The notes below the pieces were generated by a model, which saw nothing but the letters and a program-made list of their open reading frames with translations, searched no databases and was not told the origin of the DNA. The position numbers and the translations under genes were made by a program. This document shows, piece by piece, positions 17,343 to 25,885 of a stretch of DNA of 64,000 bases. This DNA comes from Noviherbaspirillum aridicola (GTDB lineage Bacteria; Pseudomonadota; Gammaproteobacteria; Burkholderiales; Burkholderiaceae_D), in assembly GCF_019656455.1 (NCBI RefSeq), contig NZ_BPMK01000006.1, forward strand, positions 124,001 to 188,000, given 5' to 3'. The stretch's first letter is position 1. Each line of letters starts with the position of its first letter.

Positions 17343-18944
17343 TCAGGCGGCGATCGGCGGCATGCGGTCGGGCGAGACGGGCGTCCACTGATAAAGCCAG
17401 GTCTCGGACAGCGGCGCGCCGCCCGATGCGATGTACGCGCGCAGGTCGATCGGCGTGGTATGGCTGTCGGTCGGACGAAGATCGAACATAAGCCGGTATC
17501 CGCGTACGGCATCGAGGGGCCGCGCCGACGCCAGCTCGATCTCGCCGCGGGAAGCGCTGATCACCGGCGTCACCTTGGCGTTCTTGCCGAGCAGTTGCAG
17601 ATTGTCGCCGACAAAATCGACCACGAAGCGCCACGAGAAGTATTTGCGCGGCTGACCCACGACGCCGCCGACGCCGGTGCGCGTGGCAAACACGGTGGCA
17701 AGCGGCGGCTGCGCCGGCATGTGCCGGCCCCAGTGCATGCGATACGCGTACAGCAGTTCCTCGCCGGCCTGCGGCTTTTTCTCCGGGTTCCAGAAGGCAA
17801 CGATGTTGTCGAAGGTTTCGTCCATGGTCGGAATCTCGACCAGTTGCACCGAGCCTTTGCCCCAGTTCGATTTCGGTTCGATCCACAGGCTGGGCCGCCT
17901 GTCGTAGAACACGCCGTCGTCCTGATAATGGCTGAAATCGCGGTCGCGCTGGAGCAGCCCGAAGCCGCGCGGCGCCTCATCCTGGTAGGCATTGAACCGC
18001 AACTGGGACGGGTTGGTCAGCGGACGCCATACCCACTCGCCGTTGCCGCGCCACAGCGACAGGCCGTCGGAATCGTGGATCTCGGGCCGCCAGTCGTTTG
18101 CGGCGGCGATCTGGCGGTCGTTTTCCCCGAACTGGAACATGCTCGTCAGCGGAGCCACACCGAGACGTTCGATGCTCTTGCGCGGATAGAGCGCGGCATC
18201 GACATCCATCGTCAGCGTCGCGCCCGGTTCGATCTCGAAGCGGTACGCGCCGGCCACGCTGGGCGAATCGAGCAGGGCATAGACCACCATGCGGCTCGAA
18301 TCCGGGCGCGGGCGCTCGAGCCAGAACTTCGTGAAATTGGGGAATTCCTCGGGGCGGTCCATCCCGCAGTCCACGGCGAGCCCGCGGGCCGACAGGCCAT
18401 ACTGCCAGTCCGAGCCGACCGCGCGGAAATAGCTTGCGCCAAGAAAGGCGGCGATGTCGCGCGTGAGGTCGGTATGGAAGTTGAGCCGGAAACCGGCGAA
18501 ACCGAGATCCTTCGGCAACTTGCCGGCGTTCAGGCCGCTCTTGCCGTAGTTGAACATGCCCGGGTCGTAGGCGATTTCCCGTGCCCGGCCATCCACGATT
18601 TCATGGATCTGGACCGGCGTCTTGAAAAACAGCCCGAGATGAAAGAAGCGGGCTTCGAAGCGGGAGTCTTCCTCCGCCCACAGCGCATGGTCGGCGCGGT
18701 ACTGGATGGCCTGGTACTGGTCCCAGTCGAGCTTCTCGACTTCGGCGGGCAGCCGGGCGGGCACCGCCTGGTATTCGGAGGCGGCGAGCTGTCGCGCTTC
18801 GCCCTTGAGCCAGGCGTAGTCGAAAGGACGGGCGTCGCCGACGAACTTCGTCTGCCGCGAGCGCGAGGCGGCGAATAGTGGCTGTATCGGTAAACCAGTC
18901 GCGGCAAGTGCTGCCAGGCCGCGCAAAACGTCGCGTCTTTGCAT
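17343..18944 (-). CDS. opgD: Glucan biosynthesis protein D-type (OpgG/OpgD family), Tat-exported
   Basis: The 533-residue protein is an OpgG/OpgD paralogue (shared SxxNWGKG, DSDGLSLW and FGENDRQ-type stretches with the opgG product). It starts with a twin-arginine signal, MQRRDVLRGLAALAATG, typical of OpgD, so it should be exported folded through Tat. OpgD tailors periplasmic glucan; E. coli OpgD trims beta-1,2 glucan. The ATG at 18944 has GGAAG nearby; an upstream extension to 19061 would bury the Tat signal and was rejected. It is separated from opgGH by katA and the recombinase-like gene. Confidence 0.92.
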   Translation of the reverse strand: MQRRDVLRGLAALAATGLPIQPLFAASRSRQTKFVGDARPFDYAWLKGEARQLAASEYQAVPARLPAEVEKLDWDQYQAIQYRADHALWAEEDSRFEARFFHLGLFFKTPVQIHEIVDGRAREIAYDPGMFNYGKSGLNAGKLPKDLGFAGFRLNFHTDLTRDIAAFLGASYFRAVGSDWQYGLSARGLAVDCGMDRPEEFPNFTKFWLERPRPDSSRMVVYALLDSPSVAGAYRFEIEPGATLTMDVDAALYPRKSIERLGVAPLTSMFQFGENDRQIAAANDWRPEIHDSDGLSLWRGNGEWVWRPLTNPSQLRFNAYQDEAPRGFGLLQRDRDFSHYQDDGVFYDRRPSLWIEPKSNWGKGSVQLVEIPTMDETFDNIVAFWNPEKKPQAGEELLYAYRMHWGRHMPAQPPLATVFATRTGVGGVVGQPRKYFSWRFVVDFVGDNLQLLGKNAKVTPVISASRGEIELASARPLDAVRGYRLMFDLRPTDSHTTPIDLRAYIASGGAPLSETWLYQWTPVSPDRMPPIAA

Positions 18945-19144
18945 GAATGCTTCCGGTGCGAGGATTGACGGGAGTGCCGCGGCGCGGTCGGCCGGGCGGC
19001 GAAATGAAACGACCGGAAATTCTAGCGGCCGACGGAACGCCGATGATGTCGAAATGAACATCCTTTGATGCAGCGCGAGTGAGGCCCAGGGAGGGGTTTG
19101 GATTGGCGGCCGGAAAGGAGTATTCTTTATCGTTTCCTTCGTTT

Positions 19145-19164
19145 TACATAACGTGAATTATGTA
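19145..19164. promoter_or_regulatory. Inverted repeat upstream of opgD
   Basis: TACATAA-N6-TTATGTA is a perfect 7-bp inverted repeat in an otherwise GC-rich genome. It lies about 200 bp before the opgD ATG and beyond the ahpF terminator, so it is probably an operator of opgD. The regulator is unknown. Confidence 0.4.
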
Positions 19165-19230
19165 CTTTCCATGCAGGTGGGAAACAACGGGTAGCGGTCT
19201 GTCTGCCCGGGCCACGGCCTGGATCTGCAT

Positions 19231-19257
19231 AAAAAAACGCCGGCACGAAGGCCGGCG
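19231..19257 (-). terminator. Terminator after ahpF
   Basis: Read leftwards, CGCCGGC (19257-19251) pairs with GCCGGCG (19244-19238) around a six-base loop and is followed by seven Ts (19237-19231). It ends the ahpC-ahpF transcript. Confidence 0.92.
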
Positions 19258-19291
19258 CAAATGAGGGAGTCTTTTATCCGTACGGGCGTGG

Positions 19292-20869
19292 TCAGGCCGC
19301 CACTTTCTCTTCGTTCGGCGCGCTGGTGCGGATCAGGTGGTCAAAGGCGGACAGCGCGGCCTTCGAACCCTCGCCCATGGCGATGACGATCTGCTTGTAC
19401 GGCACGGTCGTCGCATCGCCCGCGGCGAACACGCCGGGCACCGAAGTGCGTCCGTGGGCGTCGACTTCGATCTCGCCGCGCGGGCTGAGCGCCACCGAAC
19501 CCTTGAGCCAGTCGGTGTTCGGCAACAGGCCGATCTGCACGAAGATGCCTTCAAGCTCGATGTGATGCGAAGCGCCCGTCGAGCGATCCGTATAGCGCAG
19601 GCCGTTGACCTTGGCGCCGTCGCCGGTCACCTCGGTCGTCTGCGCCTGGGTGATCACCTTCACATTGGGCAGGCTGAACAGCTTGCGTTGCAGGACGGCG
19701 TCGGCGCGCAGCTTGGTGTCGAATTCGAGCAGCGTGACGTGCGAGACGATGCCCGCGAGGTCGATCGCCGCCTCGACGCCGGAGTTGCCGCCGCCGATCA
19801 CCGCCACCCGCTTGCCCTTGAACAGCGGACCGTCGCAGTGCGGGCAATACGCCACGCCCTTGTTGCGGTATTCATTCTCGCCCGGCACATTCATCTGCCT
19901 CCAGCGCGCACCGGTGGCCAGCACCACGGTCTTGGCGCGCACGCTGGCGCCGCTTTCGAGCCTGATTTCGATGTCGGACTGCCCCGGCACCAACGCCGTC
20001 GCGCGCTGCAGGTTCATCACGTCGACGTCATACTCCTTGACGTGCTGCTCCAGCGCCACCGCCAGCTTCGGGCCTTCGGTTTCCTTCACCGAAATGAAGT
20101 TCTCGATGCCCATGGTGTCGAGCACCTGGCCGCCGAAACGCTCGGCCACGACACCGGTGCGGATACCCTTGCGCGCCGCGTAGATCGCAGCCGCCGCGCC
20201 AGCCGGGCCGCCGCCCACCACCAGCACGTCGAAGGCTTCCTTCCTGGCGATCTTCGCGGCTTCGCGCTCGGCCGCGCCGGTGTCGAGCTTGGCCAGGATT
20301 TCTTCGAGGCCCATGCGGCCCTGTCCGAAGGTCTGGCCGTTCAGGAACACGGTCGGCACCGCCATGATCTGGCGCTGGCTGACTTCGTCCTGGAACAGCG
20401 CGCCGTCGATCATCACATGATGGATGTTCGGGTTGAGCACGGCCATCAGGTTCAGCGCCTGGACCACGTCCGGGCAGTTCTGGCAGGACAGCGAGATATA
20501 GGTTTCGAAACGGAATTCACCCTCGAGGCCGCGGATCTGCTCGATCACTTCCGGCGAGGCCTTGGGCGGATGACCGCCAACCTGCAGCAGCGCCAGGATC
20601 AGCGAGGTGAACTCGTGACCCATCGGGATGCCCGCAAAGCGGACGTCCATGTTGGAGCCGACGCGATTGAGCGAAAACGACGGCGTACGCTCGCCGCTGT
20701 CGCGCATCTCGCTCAGCTTGACGTAGCTCGTCAGGCTGGCGATGTCGTTGAGCAGCGCGAGCATTTCGCGCGACTTGTCGCTGTCGTCGACGTAGGCAAT
20801 GATCTCGATGGTATGGCTGACCTTCTCGAGATAGGCTTTCAGTTGGTTCTTGAGGTTCGCGTCAAGCAT
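19292..20869 (-). CDS. ahpF: Alkyl hydroperoxide reductase subunit F
   Basis: The 525-residue flavoprotein passes electrons from NADH to AhpC. The N-terminal double-thioredoxin-fold domain has the CQNC disulfide (about 129-132), followed by FAD-binding [10 protein letters not shown], the second redox disulfide CPHC in the FAD/NAD module, NAD-binding [10 protein letters not shown], and the C-terminal GVFAAGDAT. All redox cysteines are intact. It lies 162 bp downstream of ahpC with two strong hairpins between, and ends at a good terminator. Confidence 0.97.
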   Translation of the reverse strand: MLDANLKNQLKAYLEKVSHTIEIIAYVDDSDKSREMLALLNDIASLTSYVKLSEMRDSGERTPSFSLNRVGSNMDVRFAGIPMGHEFTSLILALLQVGGHPPKASPEVIEQIRGLEGEFRFETYISLSCQNCPDVVQALNLMAVLNPNIHHVMIDGALFQDEVSQRQIMAVPTVFLNGQTFGQGRMGLEEILAKLDTGAAEREAAKIARKEAFDVLVVGGGPAGAAAAIYAARKGIRTGVVAERFGGQVLDTMGIENFISVKETEGPKLAVALEQHVKEYDVDVMNLQRATALVPGQSDIEIRLESGASVRAKTVVLATGARWRQMNVPGENEYRNKGVAYCPHCDGPLFKGKRVAVIGGGNSGVEAAIDLAGIVSHVTLLEFDTKLRADAVLQRKLFSLPNVKVITQAQTTEVTGDGAKVNGLRYTDRSTGASHHIELEGIFVQIGLLPNTDWLKGSVALSPRGEIEVDAHGRTSVPGVFAAGDATTVPYKQIVIAMGEGSKAALSAFDHLIRTSAPNEEKVAA

Positions 20870-20975
20870 CGATTCACTCGCTTATAAACAGGTTTGTCGG
20901 ATAAAAAGGGTGTGCAATCCCACCGCCGGATCAGCCTCGGCTGACGGCTCCATCTGTCGATCGGGAGGTGGTACT

Positions 20976-21019
20976 GCCGGGGCCGAAGCCCCGGCCGGCG
21001 GATCGCCGTGGCGATCCGC
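20976..21019 (-). promoter_or_regulatory. Two tandem hairpins between ahpC and ahpF
   Basis: GCCGGGGC-CGAA-GCCCCGGC (20976-20995) is followed at once by GCGGATCGCC-GT-GGCGATCCGC (20998-21019), both perfect. Neither has a T run. Their place right after the ahpC stop suggests mRNA stabilisation of ahpC or partial attenuation, giving more AhpC than AhpF. Confidence 0.65.
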
Positions 21020-21031
21020 GGCGTGAAGGAC

Positions 21032-21595
21032 TTAGATCTTGCCGACCAGGTCCAGCGACGGAGCCAGGGTCTCGGCGCCCGGGGTCCACTTGGCCGGGCA
21101 GACTTCGCCCGGATGGGATGCGACGTACTGGGCTGCCTGCACCTTGCGCAGCAGTTCCTTGGCGTCGCGGCCGATGCCGTTGTCGTGGATTTCGCACAGC
21201 TTGATCTGGCCTTCCGGATTGATCACGAAGGTGCCGCGCAGTGCCAGGCCCTCTTCCTCGATCATCACATCGAAGTTACGGGTGATCGCGCCGGTCGGGT
21301 CGGCGATCATCGGGTAACGGATCTTCTGGATGGTCTCGGAAGCGTCGTGCCATGCCTTGTGGGTGAAATGGGTATCGGTCGAGACGCTGTAGATTTCGAC
21401 GCCCATCGACTTGAAGGTGTCGTAGTTGTCGGCCAGGTCGCCCAGTTCGGTCGGGCACACGAAGGTGAAATCGGCCGGGTAGAACACGACCACGGACCAC
21501 TTGCCTTTCAGGTCCGCCTCGGTGACCGGCACGAATTTGCCGTTGTGGTAAGCGGTGGCGGAGAAAGGTTTGACTTCGGTATTAATCAGCGACAT
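21032..21595 (-). CDS. ahpC: Alkyl hydroperoxide reductase subunit C (2-Cys peroxiredoxin)
   Basis: The 187-residue peroxiredoxin reduces hydrogen peroxide and organic hydroperoxides. The peroxidatic Cys lies in [13 protein letters not shown] (about residue 47) and the resolving Cys in GEVCPAKW (about 166), as in typical AhpC. It is reduced by the adjacent ahpF product. The ATG at 21595 matches the family start [11 protein letters not shown]. Confidence 0.98.
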   Translation of the reverse strand: MSLINTEVKPFSATAYHNGKFVPVTEADLKGKWSVVVFYPADFTFVCPTELGDLADNYDTFKSMGVEIYSVSTDTHFTHKAWHDASETIQKIRYPMIADPTGAITRNFDVMIEEEGLALRGTFVINPEGQIKLCEIHDNGIGRDAKELLRKVQAAQYVASHPGEVCPAKWTPGAETLAPSLDLVGKI

Positions 21596-21643
21596 AGATG
21601 CCTCTCGTTTTAGTGGGTTGGTACACGACTGCGGTACGACGTG

Positions 21644-21680
21644 ATAATAGACGCGAGCTATGAAAAAGGGAAATTCATAG
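21644..21680 (-). promoter_or_regulatory. ahpC promoter with OxyR-like inverted repeat
   Basis: Read leftwards, a -10 TATTAT (21649-21644, five of six) has no good -35. Instead the inverted repeat CTATGAA (21658-21664) and TTCATAG (21674-21680) covers the -35 region. Further ATAG/CTAT tetranucleotides lie upstream. A peroxide-responsive activator such as OxyR is the natural candidate, but spacing does not match the canonical footprint exactly. Confidence 0.5.
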
Positions 21681-21830
21681 TCTCAATCGATATAATAGCA
21701 AAACCTTATGGGCCCTGCCCGCCCGGCTTTCCCATGCCGCGGCAACCGCATGCTCATCCCGTCGGTCTGCTGACAGGCGACAGCGGCCGTGTGTTCCCTG
21801 CCTGCGCCCCTGCCCCTGCCCCTGCCCACG

Positions 21831-23165
21831 CTATCCGGCCGGCGGGTTGTCGACCGCCCTCTCCTGCCTTGACCCGGCCCAGAAGCGGCTCATCAATGGC
21901 TTGACGCTGATCCCATGGACCAGAATCGACAGCGTGATCACGACCAGGGTGAGTTGTATCAGCTCGCGCGCCAGGTCGTGCGGCAAGCCATGCTGGATCG
22001 CGTACATCAGATAGTAGATCGAGCCGATACCGCGCACGCCGAACCAGCCGACCATGCCGCGAATCCGCCAGCTTGCGCCGCTGCCGGCAAGACAGGTCAG
22101 CACGCTCAGCGGCCGGGCAACGATGAATACGAACAGCGCCAGGCCGACCGAGCGCCAGTTCCAGTAGCCGAAGGCCAGCATGCCGCCCAGCAGCAGTACC
22201 AGCATCAGCTCGGACAGCCGCTCCAGGTGTTCCTTGAACACCAGCGACTCGGCACTGACGATAGGCGGCGGCTCATTCTCCGCGAGTTGGCCCTCGGTAT
22301 GCGCGTGCGCGCCAGCCGTGGTCAGCTTCTCGGGCTCGATGCCGGCGCGGGAGGCAAGGCGGAGTTCGGTATGGCGCAGGGCCACGCCGGCGAAAAAGAC
22401 ACCGAGGAAACCCCAAGCATGGACGAGCAGGCAGAGCGCATAGGCGACGGCGATGAGACCCAGCCCGACAAGGTCGTCCAGCACTTCATGCTTCATCTCC
22501 GGCCCGCGAAGCCGCCAGCTCAGCCGGGCGGTTGCGGCGCCGCAAACGATGCCGAGCCCGATCGCCGCCAGGGTTGCCCAGACCACGTCGACCAGCAACC
22601 ATCGGGCGCCGATTTCGCCGAGTTCATGCAGGCCCAGCAGTCCCAGCCCCAGCATGACGAAGGGAAAGGCAGTCCCGTCATTCATTCCCGCCTCGCAGGT
22701 CAGCGTAAAGCGCAACTCATCCTTGTCGCCCGGGTGACGGGACTGCACGTCGGTAGCGAGCACCGGATCGGTGGGCGCCAGGATCGCGCCGAGCAGGATC
22801 GCGGCGCCGAGTGGGAGACCCAGCGCCAGGGACGCGAATCCCGCAATCAGTGCGACCGTGACGGTCATCGCGCCCCATGCCAGCAGCATCGGCTGACGCC
22901 AGCGCTTGAGCCGAATGGGCACAGGCATCTTGACGCCCGCCGAGAACAGCGAGATCAGGACCGCGATTTCGGTCAGTACTTCCAGCAGCCCCGATTGCTC
23001 GAGCGGATCGAAATAGAAGAAATTGAGCACCGTCGGGCCGACCAGCAATCCGGCGCACAGATAGATGATGGCCGAGGTGAAGGGGGAACGCTGCAGGGCG
23101 GTCGTGGTAAGACCGCGCGCCAGCATCAGCACGCCGATCAACAGGAACCAGTGGGCATTGGTCAT
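21831..23165 (-). CDS. CPA1-type cation:proton antiporter (NhaP-like)
   Basis: The 444-residue protein has about twelve TM segments and the diagnostic CPA1 motifs GAILAPTDPVLATDVQ and EAGMNDGTAFPFV, whose acidic residues carry the ions. It exchanges Na+ or K+ for protons across the inner membrane. A soluble loop near 300-320 contains several His residues (AHAHTEGQ). The ATG at 23165 begins right before the first TM; the extension to 23225 adds a non-family leader. No neighbouring regulatory subunit is seen; ion preference cannot be read from sequence. Confidence 0.88.
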   Translation of the reverse strand: MTNAHWFLLIGVLMLARGLTTTALQRSPFTSAIIYLCAGLLVGPTVLNFFYFDPLEQSGLLEVLTEIAVLISLFSAGVKMPVPIRLKRWRQPMLLAWGAMTVTVALIAGFASLALGLPLGAAILLGAILAPTDPVLATDVQSRHPGDKDELRFTLTCEAGMNDGTAFPFVMLGLGLLGLHELGEIGARWLLVDVVWATLAAIGLGIVCGAATARLSWRLRGPEMKHEVLDDLVGLGLIAVAYALCLLVHAWGFLGVFFAGVALRHTELRLASRAGIEPEKLTTAGAHAHTEGQLAENEPPPIVSAESLVFKEHLERLSELMLVLLLGGMLAFGYWNWRSVGLALFVFIVARPLSVLTCLAGSGASWRIRGMVGWFGVRGIGSIYYLMYAIQHGLPHDLARELIQLTLVVITLSILVHGISVKPLMSRFWAGSRQERAVDNPPAG

Positions 23166-23357
23166 GGGTAGGTGGAAGCAATTCGCAATTCCCGGTAGAC
23201 CCGCAGGCGACGACGTTCGTTGCAAATGTCTTCAAATCATTTCTGCAACTGTTTCTGCCCTTACATTCATTAACAAAGCTTCAATGAATCTTCACGCGCC
23301 GGGCTGTCTGATCGAGTGACACTTTGCTGTCATCTTTTTGACTCTGAAAGGACACTC

Positions 23358-23672
23358 ATGAATAAACTGCTCGCAACGCTTTTCTCGGCTCTGATTGCCA
23401 CATCCGCCTATGCCCAGACCACCGCGCCTTCCGGCACCACACCTGCGACGCCTGCAGCGCCTTCCGCTCAGCTGAATACTGGCGCGTCCGAAGGCGCCGG
23501 CGCGAAGGCCCGGTCCGACGCGGAAAAAGCGGATGCCAAGGCACAGGAAAAGTCGGCCAAGGCGGACGCGAAGGCAGACAAGAAAGTAGCCAAGGCCAAC
23601 GCCGATGCGAAGAAAGCCAAGGCCAAGGCCAAGGCCGAAGCGGCCGAGGACAAGGCGGAAGCAAGCAAATAA
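23358..23672 (+). CDS. Secreted Lys/Ala-rich protein
   Basis: The 104-residue product has a Sec signal (MNKLLATLFSALIATSAYA, cleavage before QTT), a Thr/Pro/Ala linker, then about 60 residues of low-complexity helix built on repeated AKADAKA-type units. The mature tail is strongly basic and resembles histone H1-like or alanine/lysine-rich envelope proteins. GAAAGGACACTC supports the ATG at 23358. Function is unknown; binding to polyanions at the envelope is a guess. A strong terminator follows. Confidence 0.75.
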   Translation: MNKLLATLFSALIATSAYAQTTAPSGTTPATPAAPSAQLNTGASEGAGAKARSDAEKADAKAQEKSAKADAKADKKVAKANADAKKAKAKAKAEAAEDKAEASK

Positions 23673-23721
23673 GCAGGAAGCGTACGGGCGCCGGGCGCCC
23701 GCTCCCAAAGGACTGGCTGCA

Positions 23722-23756
23722 GCGGCGCCGATTTTTCACGGCGCCGCTTTTTTTTT
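23722..23756 (+). terminator. Terminator after the Lys/Ala-rich protein gene
   Basis: GCGGCGCCG (23722-23730) pairs with CGGCGCCGC (23739-23747), followed by nine Ts. Confidence 0.93.
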
Positions 23757-23813
23757 GCGCCTCAGGCCGGCCGCAGCAACGACCTCGCATGAGTATTTAT
23801 TTTCATGCAGACC

Positions 23814-23842
23814 TTGCATCCTCCCGGCGGTGTCTGTAGACT
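23814..23842 (+). promoter_or_regulatory. Promoter of tRNA-fMet
   Basis: TTGCAT (23814-23819), a 17-bp spacer, then TAGACT (23837-23842). It puts transcription start a few bases before the mature tRNA. Confidence 0.7.
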
Positions 23843-23855
23843 TCGCACCCTCAGA

Positions 23856-23932
<77 letters not shown>

Positions 23933-23958
23933 GATTCGCCGCGGGCGTCTTGCGGCAG

Positions 23959-23993
23959 AAAACCCGGAACACGACATGTTCCGGGTTTTTTTT
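23959..23993 (+). terminator. Terminator after tRNA-fMet
   Basis: AACCCGGAACA (23961-23971) pairs with TGTTCCGGGTT (23977-23987) around a five-base loop, followed by a T run. It can also stop the convergent VanZ-like gene because A residues precede it. Confidence 0.93.
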
Positions 23994-24010
23994 CGTCCAC
24001 CGTATCCGGG

Positions 24011-24415
24011 CTATTCCAGCCGCGTGACGCGCAACGCCTTGACGCGGAATGCGCTGGCCCACAGCAGGGTCGAGACGACGATGCCGGCGGAGACGTCGAC
24101 ATACCAGTCGGAGATCGCGCCTCGCCGGTACGGCAGGAAGCTCTGCATGAATTCATCGCCCGCCCCCATCAGCGCGATGAGCAGCACGCAGCGCACCAGT
24201 CTCGCACCCGGGTGGCCGACGAAACCGGTAAAGAGCAGAAAGCTGATGCAGCCGTAGGCGAAAAAATGCAGGACCAGGCCGCTCGCATACTCCCCTATTT
24301 CCGTCCTCGCGCCAGGAATGGCGCCAAAAATCAGTATCGAGAGGTAGGCGGCCCAGGCCGCGCGCAGGCGCAGCGTGGTGAACCGCGGATCGATCAGGGC
24401 ATGGAGCAGACGCAT
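24011..24415 (-). CDS. VanZ-like family membrane protein
   Basis: The 134-residue protein has four predicted TM helices and the VanZ-like signature near the end (DEFMQSFLPYRRGAISDWYVDVSAG). VanZ-like proteins are common at the edge of capsule and exopolysaccharide loci, with unknown biochemical function. It is the last minus-strand gene of the EPS locus, 92 bp after the acyltransferase gene. The gap holds a partial copy of the EPS promoter element (24483-24496) without a matching -10. No ribosome site is evident. Confidence 0.8.
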   Translation of the reverse strand: MRLLHALIDPRFTTLRLRAAWAAYLSILIFGAIPGARTEIGEYASGLVLHFFAYGCISFLLFTGFVGHPGARLVRCVLLIALMGAGDEFMQSFLPYRRGAISDWYVDVSAGIVVSTLLWASAFRVKALRVTRLE

Positions 24416-24507
24416 TGGGCGGATCGGGCGGAATTGAAAGCCCGAAGCCTAACGCAAGCCGACCAGTCACGCACCCCGTTTGCGCAAGTTCTATCGTCTG
24501 TCGGCAA

Positions 24508-25572
24508 TCAGGCACGTTCCCGGGCTGGTGCCGGAGGCGACAGGTGGGTCCATGCGGGACGCGCGAACAGGAATCTCAGTGGCGTGCGCCGCACGGCCTG
24601 ATAGAGCAGTACCGCGCCCGCGATAGAGCCGATCGTCGTCGCCAGCGCGACCGTTCCCGGATCCACGATCCCCGCGGACCGGTGAATGAAGATGCGCAGG
24701 ACGCCCAGCGGGATCACGAAGCCGAGATAGATCACGATCGAATGGCGCCCGAGCCAGCGCAGCCAGTCGAGCCAGGTCACGCGCGAACACAGGACCGCCG
24801 CCAGCATGACGGCGATGGCGCCGCCGAAACCCAGCAGCAGCGACACCCCGGGCAAGGCCGCGACGCCGGTGAATACCGCCCAGCCGTTCAGCACGAACCA
24901 TGCGGCGAGCAGCGGCGGCGCGAAAGCGAGATGATGCTGCGACCAGGCCGCGAGACTGAAGACGTGGCGTGCCAGCAGATGGCCGCCGTAGAAGAAGATG
25001 AAGTATTGCGAGAACTTGTCGAACAGCGTGACTCCGGTGTGCAGGTCGGCGACGTGCAGGCCTGCGCTGAGGGCCAGCACCAGTCCCGGGCGCCAGCCGC
25101 GCACGAGTCTCACCGCGATGAAAAACAGCGCAAGTATGTAGATGAACCACAGCGGACCGCTAGGCGGGGCGAGGAACAGGCGCAGGTACTCGGTGAGCAC
25201 CGTGCCTTCGTTAACGGCTTCCCGCAAGTCCGTATAGCTGAACCTGAAGCTCACCCATATCGTGTAAAAGTAGATGAAGTACAGGACCTTGCTGTCGATA
25301 TAGCGGCGCCAGGGCCTATCGATGACGCGCGCGACGAACAGGCCGCCGATCATGAAGAAGTCGGGCATGCGAAACGGTTGCGCGAATCGCACCACATACT
25401 CCATCCATCCCTCGCTGCGCAGGATCTGCTGTACATGATGCGTCGCGTACATCATGACGACGGCAACGATGCAGATTCCCTTTGCATAGTCCACCCAGAG
25501 CACCCTCGTGCTCTCCTGCGCCTGATGATCGATTAAGCCGGCGCTGCCGGCGCTTAACGTCCCTGTCGTCAT
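24508..25572 (-). CDS. Acyltransferase family 3 membrane protein (EPS modification)
   Basis: The 354-residue protein has about ten TM helices and the acyltransferase-3 layout: an N-terminal WVDYAKGICIVAVVMMYATHH segment with the conserved His, and the RMPDFFMIGGLFV motif. Such enzymes move acetyl or succinyl groups across the membrane onto glycans. It lies in the EPS locus and has its own copy of the shared EPS promoter 30 bp upstream, so O-acylation of the exopolysaccharide is the likely role. The acyl donor and position are unknown. Confidence 0.85.
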   Translation of the reverse strand: MTTGTLSAGSAGLIDHQAQESTRVLWVDYAKGICIVAVVMMYATHHVQQILRSEGWMEYVVRFAQPFRMPDFFMIGGLFVARVIDRPWRRYIDSKVLYFIYFYTIWVSFRFSYTDLREAVNEGTVLTEYLRLFLAPPSGPLWFIYILALFFIAVRLVRGWRPGLVLALSAGLHVADLHTGVTLFDKFSQYFIFFYGGHLLARHVFSLAAWSQHHLAFAPPLLAAWFVLNGWAVFTGVAALPGVSLLLGFGGAIAVMLAAVLCSRVTWLDWLRWLGRHSIVIYLGFVIPLGVLRIFIHRSAGIVDPGTVALATTIGSIAGAVLLYQAVRRTPLRFLFARPAWTHLSPPAPARERA

Positions 25573-25885
25573 GCTGCCCCTCCCCTCGCGTGTGCCGCTT
25601 CAGATTAGGGCGAGCACGGCTCCAGCATAAGTACGCAATTTCTATCGGTCGGCTGCGGAAACCTGAAGTGGCATCGAGCCCTTCGATGCCCGGTCGTCGG
25701 CAACACTCGCGCTATGGGAAACAACTGCAACGAGAGGTTACCGCAGGAAAAAAAGATGGAATTTGCCGGTCAAAAACGCGTTTCACTACGAACTTATTCC
25801 CCCGGGGCATTTCTTAGGATCAACGGTTTTAAACAGCCGTCTCGTGGGCGCTTAAGCGCTCGAGTCTTTAAAGGGAAAATACTCA
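25573..25885. other. Divergent intergenic region between acyltransferase and beta-helix genes
   Basis: The 313-bp gap holds no gene. It contains EPS promoter copy A on the left. On the right, within the probable leader of the beta-helix gene, there is a hairpin built around the palindrome GCGCTTAAGCGC (25848-25859), flanked by CTCG and CGAG, immediately before the ribosome site AAGGGAAA. No clear promoter hexamers were seen for the plus-strand gene. Confidence 0.6.
25602..25645 (-). promoter_or_regulatory. EPS-type promoter, copy A (acyltransferase gene)
   Basis: Read leftwards, the element ATAGAAATTGCGTACTTAT (25645-25627) is followed, 19 bp on, by the -10 TAATCT (25607-25602). It matches copy B at 17 of 19 positions and has the same element-to--10 distance. 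Predicted start of transcription is about 25595, 23 bp before the ATG. Confidence 0.65.

Larger units (their letters stand above)
18945..19291. other. Intergenic region between ahpF and opgD
   Basis: This 347-bp gap holds no gene. It contains the ahpF terminator (19231-19257), an AT-rich inverted repeat (19145-19164) and a purine-rich stretch on the opgD side. The opgD promoter must lie here but I could not fix its hexamers. Confidence 0.6.

Noticed and set aside
21803-21828. CCCCTG tandem repeat
   Set aside because: Only three to four short units between a promoter region and the antiporter stop; no sign of a functional repeat.
23520-23672. Repeated AAGGCC-type units suggesting a tandem repeat or CRISPR-like array
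   Set aside because: They encode the Lys/Ala repeats of the secreted protein; units are irregular and have no spacers.
24483-24496. CGCAAGTTCTATCG as a full fifth EPS promoter copy
   Set aside because: The first 14 bases resemble copy A, but the rest of the element diverges and no -10-like hexamer lies at the conserved distance. Kept only as a partial match.
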